Both the position numbers and the translations under genes were made by a program. DNA of 5,024 nt from CAYJXJ01 sp964374095 (GTDB lineage Bacteria > Elusimicrobiota > Elusimicrobia > UBA1565 > UBA9628). How positions within the stretch are numbered: position 1 is the stretch's first letter; each line of letters opens with the position of its first letter. The notes beneath the pieces were generated by a model. It did not search any database. It had not been told where the DNA came from and saw nothing but the letters and a program-made list of their open reading frames with translations. Location: positions 1 to 5,024 of the forward strand of contig CAYJXJ010000265.1 of NCBI GenBank assembly GCA_964374095.1. Reading direction: 5' to 3'. Below are positions 1-5,024 of this stretch, one piece after another.

Positions 1-48
1 TTTGGCTCCGTCGAGGAGCCTCGAATTCTTGATCGAATAGCGCATCAT
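1..48 (-). CDS. Possible 5' end of a divergent gene, amidohydrolase-like start (partial)
   Basis: Reading leftwards from 48, two consecutive ATG codons (48-46 and 45-43) open a frame that stays open to the window edge. It reads MMRYSIKNSRLLDGAK. The run IKNSRLLDG resembles the first beta strand of dihydroorotase and other amidohydrolase proteins (typically IKNARLLDG-like), but 16 residues is far too little for a family call. No Shine-Dalgarno sequence is visible upstream (TCTTGAACCTCA precedes the ATG). If real, the gene is divergent from the beta-barrel gene and shares its short intergenic region. The stretch could equally be the non-coding or 3' end of something to the left, because the plus strand is also open for 12-16 codons in two frames. 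Confidence 0.25.
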   Translation of the reverse strand, partial: MMRYSIKNSRLLDGAK

Positions 49-87
49 TGAGGTTCAAGAGTCCGGGAACTGGGAGGGCCGGCCCCC

Positions 88-116
88 TTGACAGTCCGGG
101 CGGCAAGGCGCATGAT
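88..116 (+). promoter_or_regulatory. Sigma70-type promoter for the beta-barrel gene
   Basis: A perfect -35 box TTGACA (88-93) is followed by a 17-bp spacer and CATGAT (111-116), which matches four of six positions of the TATAAT -10 box. Transcription would start near 123, just before the ATG codons at 130 and 136. The 5' leader would be very short, and the TTG at 88 would lie in the promoter rather than act as a start codon. A 10-bp palindrome GGGCCGGCCC (76-85) lies just upstream of the -35 box. The octamer AGTCCGGG occurs at 60-67 and again at 93-100, the second copy being inside the spacer; these may be regulator sites. Promoter assignment is by consensus only. Confidence 0.5.
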
Positions 117-135
117 ATGCCCGATTCTCATGCCG

Positions 136-828
136 ATGAAACCGAGACTCCTCCGCGCCCTGGCCCTCCTGCTTGGGCTCTCCCTCATCGAGGGTAGTCC
201 GGCGGCCGGCGCGGCCTTGCCCCGGGAGGGCGTAACGCCCGTTCCCGTCGCGTCCGAGGGCCCCGGAAAGATCGTCTTCGTGACCGGGGTGCGCTACTTT
301 AAGCCCTCTTATTTGAACTTGCGCCGCGGCGATTGGACCAGCGATCTGACCAATAGGTCCATGGAGGACTTCGTGCCCTCCATGAACGGGGCCTACGGCG
401 GCCTGGGGCTCTTCGTCGACCGGAACAACGCCTTCTACGCGATGGGCGCCTACTACCAGAAACGCGTGAACATCGTTTTTGACCGGGAGGTCGTGGGCCC
501 CCCCCCGGCGCGCACCATCGTCCACACGCTCACCCAGGCCCACGCCTGGAGCGTCGAGGTCGACTGGCGCCATTACCGGGACCGCACGACGCGGTTTCGG
601 CCTTACTTCGGCCTGGGCCTGGCCTACGGCGAGGTCAAGACCAACCTCGACGCCGTCGGGTCTAAGTTCCTCGGCTTGCCGTCCTACACGGTCGGGCTGC
701 TCCTGAAGCCCGTCCCGCGGCTCCCGGGGCTCTCGATCGACCTCAATCTCAAGACCGACACCCTCTTCGTCGTCCCGATGAACGGGACCGCGGCCGGGGG
801 CCTGACGCTTTGGTTCGGCGCGCGCTAG
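136..828 (+). CDS. Secreted outer-membrane beta-barrel-like protein
   Basis: This is a 230-residue protein with a clear Sec signal peptide. MKPRLLR is the charged start, followed by the hydrophobic core ALALLLGLSL and a small-residue end SPAAGA, with likely cleavage after residue 26 (A-G-A|A). The mature ~204 residues lack membrane helices and alternate aromatic or hydrophobic with polar residues. They include RPYFGLGLAYGEV (155-167), a typical PYxGLGxGYG strand of small outer-membrane barrels (OmpW/OmpA-type superfamily). The C-terminus, LTLWFGAR, is also strand-like, though it does not end on the usual aromatic residue. An 8-strand barrel is a reasonable inference; the exact family and any ligand are unknown. 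ATG 136 was chosen because it gives a standard signal peptide and lies just after the predicted promoter. ATG 130, ATG 112 and TTG 88 are in-frame alternatives; TTG 88 has GGGAGG 10 bases upstream but coincides with the -35 box. A run of nine C (498-506) encodes the Pro cluster at 122-124. The stop codon touches the next gene. Confidence 0.7.
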   Translation: MKPRLLRALALLLGLSLIEGSPAAGAALPREGVTPVPVASEGPGKIVFVTGVRYFKPSYLNLRRGDWTSDLTNRSMEDFVPSMNGAYGGLGLFVDRNNAFYAMGAYYQKRVNIVFDREVVGPPPARTIVHTLTQAHAWSVEVDWRHYRDRTTRFRPYFGLGLAYGEVKTNLDAVGSKFLGLPSYTVGLLLKPVPRLPGLSIDLNLKTDTLFVVPMNGTAAGGLTLWFGAR

Positions 829-3317
829 TGGAGGAGTCCGCGATTCGGGCTGCCGCCAGGCCGATGGGCCGGCATCTCCCCACCCTCCTGCTGGGCTACG
901 CCTGGGTCATGGCCCGCATCGTCGGAGAGGCTCCCGCGGGGGTCAAAAGCTACTACGCGACGGCCGTTGGCGCCGGCCTCCTCATCAGCTTTTGGCCGCA
1001 TTGGAGCCGGCGGGTTGAAAGGGAGCTGCTTCTCGCCCCGGCGTATATCGGCGTCGCCGCCTTCGTGGCGCAAGTTTCCCCGTGGGTCTTCGCCTTGATC
1101 CCCGCCGCGCTCATGGGCAGCGCGCTGGCCCTCCTATTCCCGTTGGCAACCGGCACGGAGGCGACGCTCGCCAGAGGCATTGGCCTCGTGTTCTTAGTGT
1201 GCGGGGGGGGCATCACCATTTCGGCCGAGTACATCATGGGCGTGGAGAAGTTCTTCACCCTGAGCAACGGGTTGGGTTATGGCTACGGCATGCTCCTGGG
1301 AAGGGACCTGGTGCGCGGCGGTCAAGGATGGCCGGGGCAAACGGCTCCTCTTGAGGACGCCCCGGAGCGAGGCTACCGGCTAAGCTCCGGGGCCGCCTCC
1401 GCGGTCCGCCGGGGGAAGGGACCGGTGCCGGGGCCGTGGTGGGCGCTGTACTTTCTCGGTGTGCTGGCGACCTATGCCCTTGTTTTTTGGGGAATCGTGA
1501 CTCGGGTCCAAGGCCGGCAGGCGGACTGCTATGCGCTGGCCTTCCTGACGGGGTTATTCTGCTATTTGTTCGGCGGGCTCCCCCAATCCGCGGGCGGCTG
1601 GGCGGCCGCCAAACTGCTTCTACTGCCGCTCGTGACGCTGGGCTTTTTCGCGCCGATCACGGTCCCGCGCGTGGGCATTCTGATCCATTCGCTCTTGCTG
1701 GGAGCGTCGCTCGCTTTGGTGTTTCCCGCCGACAACGCACGGGGGACTCGGGGCCGGGTGGTCGGGACCGTGATGATGCTCATCGTGGCGTTCATGACGC
1801 TCATGGCCGGATCCCACATCGGCTCCCAGCGCTACGTGACGATTTGGAATGCCGTCCTCTACGCCTGCGGCGTCGTCCTGGGCCGCCACCTGCTTCTCGG
1901 CGGGAGCTCCTGGCGCTGGCCGTGGCCCTACCGTCCGCCCGAGGAGCTTCCCTTCGAGGTGAGTTCCCAAGAGGCGCCCGTGGACGCCGTCGCTCCGGCT
2001 GTTGCGGCGGCGGTCGACTCGCCGCCTCCAGTCGCGGCCTCCGGCGAGCCGGTGCTGGTGGCCAGCGGGTCGTTCCGAGTCGAGCGCGGCCGCGCCCTCG
2101 AGGTACTGCGCGAGGTGCAGATGGAGGACGCGGAGCAATTCCTCCTGCCGTTCATCCGTTGCGCGGTGGCCTCGGGCGCGACGCGCCTGTCTCTTGAGGA
2201 CGAGGGCCGCGCCATCGTGATGCGCTTCGACGGCCGCCCGCTTCCGGAGGGCCTCATCCACGACCCCTACCGGTGCCTTTTCGAGGAAACCGGGCCGGAC
2301 ACGGTCCGGGGCAGGCAGTTCGCCTACGGGCTCCTTGCGGCCCTGAGGCTTAAGCCGTTTGTCGTCTCCGCCGTCTCGGGACAAGCCCGCATGAGCTTGG
2401 CCCCCGAGGGCTGGGCCGGAGCGGCAGTCCCGGAGCCGCCGACGGCGGGCACCGTGATCCGCGTCCGGTGGCGGCTGTGGAAGAGCCGGGCCCTGCGCCG
2501 CCGCTGTCTGGACAAGGCGGCCGCGGCCTTCGGCCTCTGCTCGGCCGAGTTGACGGTGCGGGGCGAGCCGGTTTCCTCCCTGCCGGAGCCAGCCGAGTTT
2601 CCCATCCTCGGATTCCAGGACGGGGCTCTCACCGGACTGCTGGCGCCGGCGCACCCCGGACCGAGCGGGGCGCGTCTCTACTATCTGGGAGCCATGGTCT
2701 GCGAAATCGCCTGGAGAGAGAGCTCTCTTCCCGCCCTGGCGTATCTCTCGGATGAACGCTTCGTCCTAAACGCGTCTCTCTCCGGGGTTGTCAAGGACCC
2801 TGTCCTCGCCGGCGCGCTGCGGGCCGCCGCGCTCCGCGTGCCTGAGTTTCTCGCTTTGGCCCTGCGGCGCCAAAGCGAGGTCTATCCAGTCCTGGGGCGA
2901 AGGCTGGCGAGGCTGGCCTGGTCGTCCAGTAAAGACCGGCTGTGGGAGTCGCGGGTCGCGGCTTGGCTGAGGCTCATCGCCGTTGCTATCGCGCCGGACT
3001 CCCCCGAGGGCGCGTTGCTCGCTCAACGGCTTGAGGCGGCGTCTCCCGGCTCGGCCAAGGCCTGGGAGAATACCCCGCTCTTTTTGAGCGCCCGCGGCGA
3101 GGGGCTTTCAATCCCCAGGCTTCGTTCGGCGGGCATGATCCGCGCTTCCCGCTGGCGGTGGGTCCGCTTGTTCTCGGGCTTCACCGTTTGGTGCCCCGAC
3201 GATGAGTCCGCGTCCCAGCTCCGGATGCTGTTCCCGCGGGGCGTGAAGTGGTTCGGGCCGTGGTGGTCTCCGCTGGATTGGCCGATCGCGGCGTTCAGGC
3301 GCGACCCGAGGAAATGA
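828..3317 (+). CDS. Twelve-helix membrane protein with duplicated halves fused to a degenerate GHKL (MutL/Hsp90-like) domain
   Basis: This is an 829-residue product if started at GTG 828; no named family is recognised for the whole. Residues ~15-170 and ~204-365 are two similar six-helix units. They align almost without gaps at an offset of ~195 residues, for example ALALLFP with SLALVFP and MLLGRDLVRGG with VVLGRHLLLGG. A Pro/Ala-rich linker (~385-408) leads to a soluble part. Residues ~425-518 follow the MutL/Hsp90 order: FIRCAVASGATRLSLE for the N-box, RFDGRPLPEG for the D-x-G box, and TVRGRQFAYGLLAALRL for the glycine/lid segment. Then come GTVIRVRW (541-548) and LTVRGEPV (575-582), as in GHKL transducer regions. 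The N-box Glu and Asn positions are Pro441 and Cys445, so ATP hydrolysis is doubtful. Residues ~600-829 are unassigned. The gene abuts the barrel gene (TAGTG), suggesting co-translation. The start is uncertain: TTG 810, GTG 828 and ATG 864 are possible. A sensor or scaffold role at the inner membrane is only a guess. Confidence 0.7.
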   Translation: MEESAIRAAARPMGRHLPTLLLGYAWVMARIVGEAPAGVKSYYATAVGAGLLISFWPHWSRRVERELLLAPAYIGVAAFVAQVSPWVFALIPAALMGSALALLFPLATGTEATLARGIGLVFLVCGGGITISAEYIMGVEKFFTLSNGLGYGYGMLLGRDLVRGGQGWPGQTAPLEDAPERGYRLSSGAASAVRRGKGPVPGPWWALYFLGVLATYALVFWGIVTRVQGRQADCYALAFLTGLFCYLFGGLPQSAGGWAAAKLLLLPLVTLGFFAPITVPRVGILIHSLLLGASLALVFPADNARGTRGRVVGTVMMLIVAFMTLMAGSHIGSQRYVTIWNAVLYACGVVLGRHLLLGGSSWRWPWPYRPPEELPFEVSSQEAPVDAVAPAVAAAVDSPPPVAASGEPVLVASGSFRVERGRALEVLREVQMEDAEQFLLPFIRCAVASGATRLSLEDEGRAIVMRFDGRPLPEGLIHDPYRCLFEETGPDTVRGRQFAYGLLAALRLKPFVVSAVSGQARMSLAPEGWAGAAVPEPPTAGTVIRVRWRLWKSRALRRRCLDKAAAAFGLCSAELTVRGEPVSSLPEPAEFPILGFQDGALTGLLAPAHPGPSGARLYYLGAMVCEIAWRESSLPALAYLSDERFVLNASLSGVVKDPVLAGALRAAALRVPEFLALALRRQSEVYPVLGRRLARLAWSSSKDRLWESRVAAWLRLIAVAIAPDSPEGALLAQRLEAASPGSAKAWENTPLFLSARGEGLSIPRLRSAGMIRASRWRWVRLFSGFTVWCPDDESASQLRMLFPRGVKWFGPWWSPLDWPIAAFRRDPRK
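830..836 (+). promoter_or_regulatory. Strong Shine-Dalgarno with no well-placed standard start codon
   Basis: GGAGGAG lies directly after the barrel gene's stop codon. It is the only good ribosome-binding sequence near the start of the membrane/GHKL gene. GTG 828 overlaps it and cannot use it. ATG 864 is 27 bases downstream, too far for normal use. The in-frame codon at the ideal distance (6 bases) is ATT at 843, a known but very rare start (as in infC). Alternatively, the gene is translated by coupling from the upstream stop. Confidence 0.4.
2850..2879. repeat. Intragenic 11-bp perfect inverted repeat (hairpin)
   Basis: CTCGCTTTGGC (2850-2860) and GCCAAAGCGAG (2869-2879) are perfect reverse complements around an 8-base loop. 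They lie inside the C-terminal region of the membrane/GHKL gene, where they encode part of FLALALRRQSEVY. No T-run follows on either strand, so this is not an intrinsic terminator. It could form an mRNA stem or a DNA cruciform; the function is unknown. Confidence 0.6.
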
Positions 3318-3323
3318 CGGCCC

Positions 3324-4604
3324 CTACTCGTATCGAAGCGACTCGACCGGGTCCAGGCGCGAGGCCTGCCAGGCCGGGTAAAGCGAGAAGAAAAATCCGG
3401 TCGCGAGCGCGATCAGCATGGCCAATCCCACCGCCGAGGCGGTCACCGGGGCCATCATGTCGGGGTCGGGGGCGAGCTTAATGGTGAACAGCCACCCGAG
3501 CGCGGTGCCGCCGACCCCCCCCACCGCGCCCAGGACCACGGCCTCGGAGACGAATTGGTTGATGATGTCGGCGCGTGTCGCGCCCAGGGCGCGGCGGATG
3601 CCGATCTCGCGTATGCGCGAGAAGATCGTCGCCAAGGTCACGTTCATGATGCCGATGCCGCTGGCTAAGACCGCCACGACGCCGATGACGAGCACCGCGA
3701 GGGCGCGCTCGCGCTGGCGCTTGATGCGGCCGGCCCAGAGATCGTTGAAATCCTTGAGGTTGTAGTCTTTCTCCCCGCGATGCCGGGCGTCGAGGAGCCC
3801 TTTGACGGCCCGGACCAGCGCCGCATGGTCGCGCCCGCCTCCGGTGTCGACTTGGATCTCGTCGATGGCCTCGGGGCGGCCCTTGTTCCAACGCGGCAGG
3901 AGATATTTCTGGTATGCCGTGATGGGCACGATGACGTTGCCCGAGCCCCCGTAGGATGAGTGTCCCCATCTAGGGTCCTTGTCGCGCGGCGGCTCCTGAA
4001 GGATCCCAACCACGGTGAAGACATGGTCGTCGAGCAGGACCTCCTTGCCGAGGACCTCGCGGCGCTTGACGAACTTCTCCAAAGCCTGCTCCGGGAAGTA
4101 CTTGGCCCAGTAAGGCTTCTGCACCCAGCCCCCAGGCTGCAGGATCACCGCGACCCGCCGCGCCTCCCGGACGTCGTCGGCCGTGAGGAAGCGCCCGCGC
4201 ACCGCGTAGACCCAGTCGCGCCGCGCCCACTCCTCGGTCGTGCCCCAGGTCACGAGGTCGTCGCTCTTGAAGTCCTCGAGGCGGATGCGAGTCTGCCAGC
4301 GCCGGACCATGGGGTAGGCCATGTAAAGCTCGGGCCAGTGCCGCCTCATGAGAGCCGCGTCATCGGAGGTCAGGCCAGGGGAGAGGCCCTTGCCCTTGAA
4401 GCCGCGCTTCTTCTCGATCTTGAGCCGCCCCGATCCCATGAGCTCGAGGCCCTTGGTGGAGCGGTTGGACATGCCCCGGGTCTGGCAGAGCGTGAAGAGG
4501 ATGGCCGCGACCCCGACGGCCAAAGAGAGCGCGGTCAAGGCCGAGCGCGTCTTGTAGGCCCCGATCTCCGCGCCCGCGGAGCGGGCCAACTCGAGGAGGG
4601 TCAT
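3324..4604 (-). CDS. MacB/FtsX-family ABC transporter permease
   Basis: This is a complete 426-residue inner-membrane permease of the type VII (MacB/LolC/FtsX) ABC exporter family. Such proteins transmit ATPase movements to a large periplasmic domain to drive export of lipoproteins, peptides or toxins from the periplasmic side. The order is standard: a first helix at ~21-43 (TRSALTALSLAVGVAAILFT), a MacB periplasmic core at ~45-295, and an FtsX domain with helices at ~301-325, ~354-375 and ~389-411. Core signatures include GRFLTADDVREARRVAVI, LGKEVLLDDHVFTVVGIL, NVIVPITAYQKYL and IDEIQVDT. The REIGIRRALGATRADIINQF coupling helix follows the second helix, and the end is ASRLDPVESLRYE. The start ATG 4604 overlaps the upstream permease stop (ATGA), with GAGGAG just upstream at 4608-4613. 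It reads convergently with the membrane/GHKL gene, with only 6 bases between the stops. No ATPase or adaptor subunit lies in the window, so the substrate cannot be inferred. A G8 tract on this strand (3515-3522) encodes part of the Gly-rich third helix. Confidence 0.93.
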   Translation of the reverse strand: MTLLELARSAGAEIGAYKTRSALTALSLAVGVAAILFTLCQTRGMSNRSTKGLELMGSGRLKIEKKRGFKGKGLSPGLTSDDAALMRRHWPELYMAYPMVRRWQTRIRLEDFKSDDLVTWGTTEEWARRDWVYAVRGRFLTADDVREARRVAVILQPGGWVQKPYWAKYFPEQALEKFVKRREVLGKEVLLDDHVFTVVGILQEPPRDKDPRWGHSSYGGSGNVIVPITAYQKYLLPRWNKGRPEAIDEIQVDTGGGRDHAALVRAVKGLLDARHRGEKDYNLKDFNDLWAGRIKRQRERALAVLVIGVVAVLASGIGIMNVTLATIFSRIREIGIRRALGATRADIINQFVSEAVVLGAVGGVGGTALGWLFTIKLAPDPDMMAPVTASAVGLAMLIALATGFFFSLYPAWQASRLDPVESLRYE

Positions 4605-4885
4605 TCGCTCCTCAAGGCTTCCACCGGATCGAGCCTGGAGGCGCGCGCGGCCGGCGCGAGGGCGAAGACCACCGCGACCAGCACGGCCACGGCCATGCCC
4701 GCCAGGCCGTGGTGCCAGGCGAACTTGGCGATGGCGCGGTCCGTGTGCTTGGCCAGGAAATCGATGCCCCACAGCCCCAGCCCGAGCCCCGCCACGCCTC
4801 CGGCCAGTCCGAGGAGGCCGGCCTCAATGACGAACTGGGCCGTGATGTCGGCCTTCGTAGCGCCGCAGGCGCGACGAATCCCAAA
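4601..4885 (-). pseudogene. Truncated MacB/FtsX permease: C-terminal 93 residues only
   Basis: From GGG at 4882-4880, the frame reads GIRRACGATKADITAQF, two further FtsX-domain helices and ASRLDPVEALRSE, ending at TGA 4603-4601. This matches the last 92 residues of the neighbouring permease position by position. About 78% of the protein is missing: the first helix, the periplasmic core and the helix before REIGIRR. Immediately upstream, the expected Glu-Ile codons are replaced by TAG TTT, and the base composition drops abruptly. The intact gene would have been the first of two ATGA-coupled permease genes. Valine and methionine codons inside the remnant (such as GTG 4795) have no sign of being real starts. 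Whether this is a biological truncation or an assembly join is open. Confidence 0.85.
4608..4613 (-). promoter_or_regulatory. Shine-Dalgarno and ATGA coupling site of the complete permease
   Basis: GAGGAG on the minus strand lies a few bases before ATG 4604, inside the last codons (Leu-Arg-Ser) of the upstream permease. With the ATGA overlap of stop and start, it fixes the start of the downstream permease and implies coupled translation of the two subunits in roughly equal amounts. Confidence 0.75.
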
Positions 4886-4890
4886 CTACT
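4880..4890. other. Abrupt composition and homology junction
   Basis: To the left, permease homology runs without interruption up to GIRR (4882). To the right, the ATPase-like reading frame is intact up to Lys-Lys (4889). The few bases between (reverse strand TAGTTT) belong to neither. G+C falls from about two-thirds to about 35% at this point. No target-site duplication, integrase site, tRNA or insertion-sequence end is visible at the join. Confidence 0.85.
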
Positions 4891-4939
4891 TTTTTAGAGA
4901 TCGGAAGTTTTCAATGGTAATCCTCTTGATTATTTTCAT
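4886..4939 (-). pseudogene. N-terminal fragment of an AAA/RecF-OLD-type ATPase
   Basis: ATG 4939 starts MKIIKRITIENFRSLKK and then meets TAG (4888-4886) at the junction. The pattern I-x-N-F-R-S-L-K-K is the usual first strand of SMC/RecF/OLD-like AAA ATPases (normally continuing as VEI or similar before the Walker A motif), which are common in nucleic-acid repair and phage-defence operons. GAGG at 4947-4950, with 7 bases of spacing, is a proper ribosome-binding site. The start overlaps the preceding gene's stop by ATGA. The Walker A motif and everything after it are missing. With 17 residues, the family call rests on one motif, and a precise system cannot be named. Confidence 0.6.
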
Positions 4940-5024
4940 ATAGTAACCTCAATTATTTTCATCGTGTCGTTGCCGAAAATATCCACGACCTTGATAGCGA
5001 TTTTTCGTTTACCTTTTCCGACTT
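4936..5024 (-). CDS. C-terminal end of an unidentified gene, possibly a DNA methyltransferase or restriction-type protein (partial)
   Basis: The last 28 codons before TGA 4938-4936 are visible; the gene begins beyond the right edge. The end reads KRKIAIKVVD then IFGNDTMKIIEV and TI. The KVVDIFGNDT tail is reminiscent of the extreme C-terminus of large site-specific DNA methyltransferases found with helicases and ATPases in restriction-type loci, but this is from memory of the family and not verifiable here. The ATGA overlap with the ATPase start indicates an operon. AAA/ATA/ATT-rich codons contrast with all genes left of 4880. Confidence 0.45.
   Translation of the reverse strand, partial: VGKGKRKIAIKVVDIFGNDTMKIIEVTI

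Noticed and set aside
4..20. Hairpin GGCTCC-GTCGA-GGAGCC near the left edge as a terminator.
   Set aside because: The stem is only six bases and no T-run follows on either strand. It also overlaps the possible divergent gene start.
55..573. A 172-codon minus-strand open frame overlapping the beta-barrel gene.
   Set aside because: It lacks motifs, lies opposite a gene with a clear signal peptide and covers the promoter region; it is treated as a shadow frame.
1620..2654. A 344-codon open frame on the minus strand.
   Set aside because: It is antisense to the membrane/GHKL gene, and its translation is rich in Arg, Gly, Asp and His with no domain features. This is typical of the opposite strand of GC-rich coding DNA.
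2717..2728. Palindrome AGAGAGCTCTCT inside the membrane/GHKL gene.
   Set aside because: A 12-base palindrome is expected about once by chance in 5 kb, and nothing else around it suggests a site.
4898..4907. AGATCGGAAG on the plus strand equals the first ten bases of a common Illumina adapter, close to the composition junction.
   Set aside because: The match stops after about ten bases and the same bases encode the natural motif NFRS, with the frame continuing to Leu-Lys-Lys beyond it. It is most likely coincidence, though it adds a reason to check the raw reads.
4844..4939. The ATPase start and the permease remnant are in the same reading frame, separated by a single TAG, which could suggest a fused or recoded protein.
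   Set aside because: Sharing a frame has a one-in-three chance. A RecF-like strand joined to the middle of an FtsX domain makes no structural sense, and there is no sign of TAG recoding in the window.
3960..4943. A 327-codon open frame on the plus strand.
   Set aside because: It is antisense to the well-supported permease genes, crosses the junction and ends in AT-rich DNA. Its protein is low in recognisable motifs, so it is a GC-rich shadow.
1..5024. tRNA, rRNA, CRISPR arrays, riboswitches and insertion sequences.
   Set aside because: No cloverleaf or TTCGA-type arm with partner stems, no regularly spaced direct repeats, no transposase motifs and no terminal inverted repeats were seen on either strand.

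Overview
The window is a piece of a GC-rich (about two-thirds G+C) bacterial chromosome with tightly packed genes. It probably comes from a Gram-negative-type organism, since one product looks like a signal-peptide-bearing outer-membrane beta-barrel and two others are MacB/FtsX-type permeases. The phylum cannot be read from this sequence. The last ~136 bases (about 4889-5024) differ sharply: they are about 35% G+C, with different codon use and unrelated gene content, and they meet the GC-rich part at an abrupt junction near 4880-4890.

Layout, left to right. Positions 1-48 may hold the first 16 codons of a gene reading leftwards (weak). Positions 49-135 form a promoter region with a consensus-like TTGACA -35 box, a 17-bp spacer and CATGAT. 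Positions 136-828 (+) encode a secreted beta-barrel protein. Positions 828-3317 (+) encode an 830-residue protein whose N-terminal half is a duplicated six-helix membrane unit (about 12 helices in all) and whose C-terminal half resembles a degenerate GHKL (MutL/Hsp90-like) ATPase. These two genes abut at TAGTG and are probably one operon. Six bases later, reading the other way, is a complete MacB-like ABC permease (3324-4604, -). Upstream of it, overlapping by ATGA, is the C-terminal 93-residue remnant of a second, tandem permease (4601-4885, -), cut at the conserved REIGIRRA-type motif.

Beyond the junction, the AT-rich tail carries the last ~28 codons of one gene and, overlapping it by ATGA, the first 17 codons of an ATPase gene with a RecF/OLD-like N-terminus. 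Both are on the minus strand. This resembles a fragment of a restriction or defence operon from a different genomic background. It is either a real insertion or deletion breakpoint or, more likely given its length and position at the very end, a chimeric assembly end.

The two permeases would form the membrane part of a MacB/LolCDE-like exporter, whose ATPase and adaptor genes are not present. The most unusual intact gene is the 12-helix/pseudo-GHKL fusion paired with a beta-barrel protein. No known system with this arrangement is recognised here.
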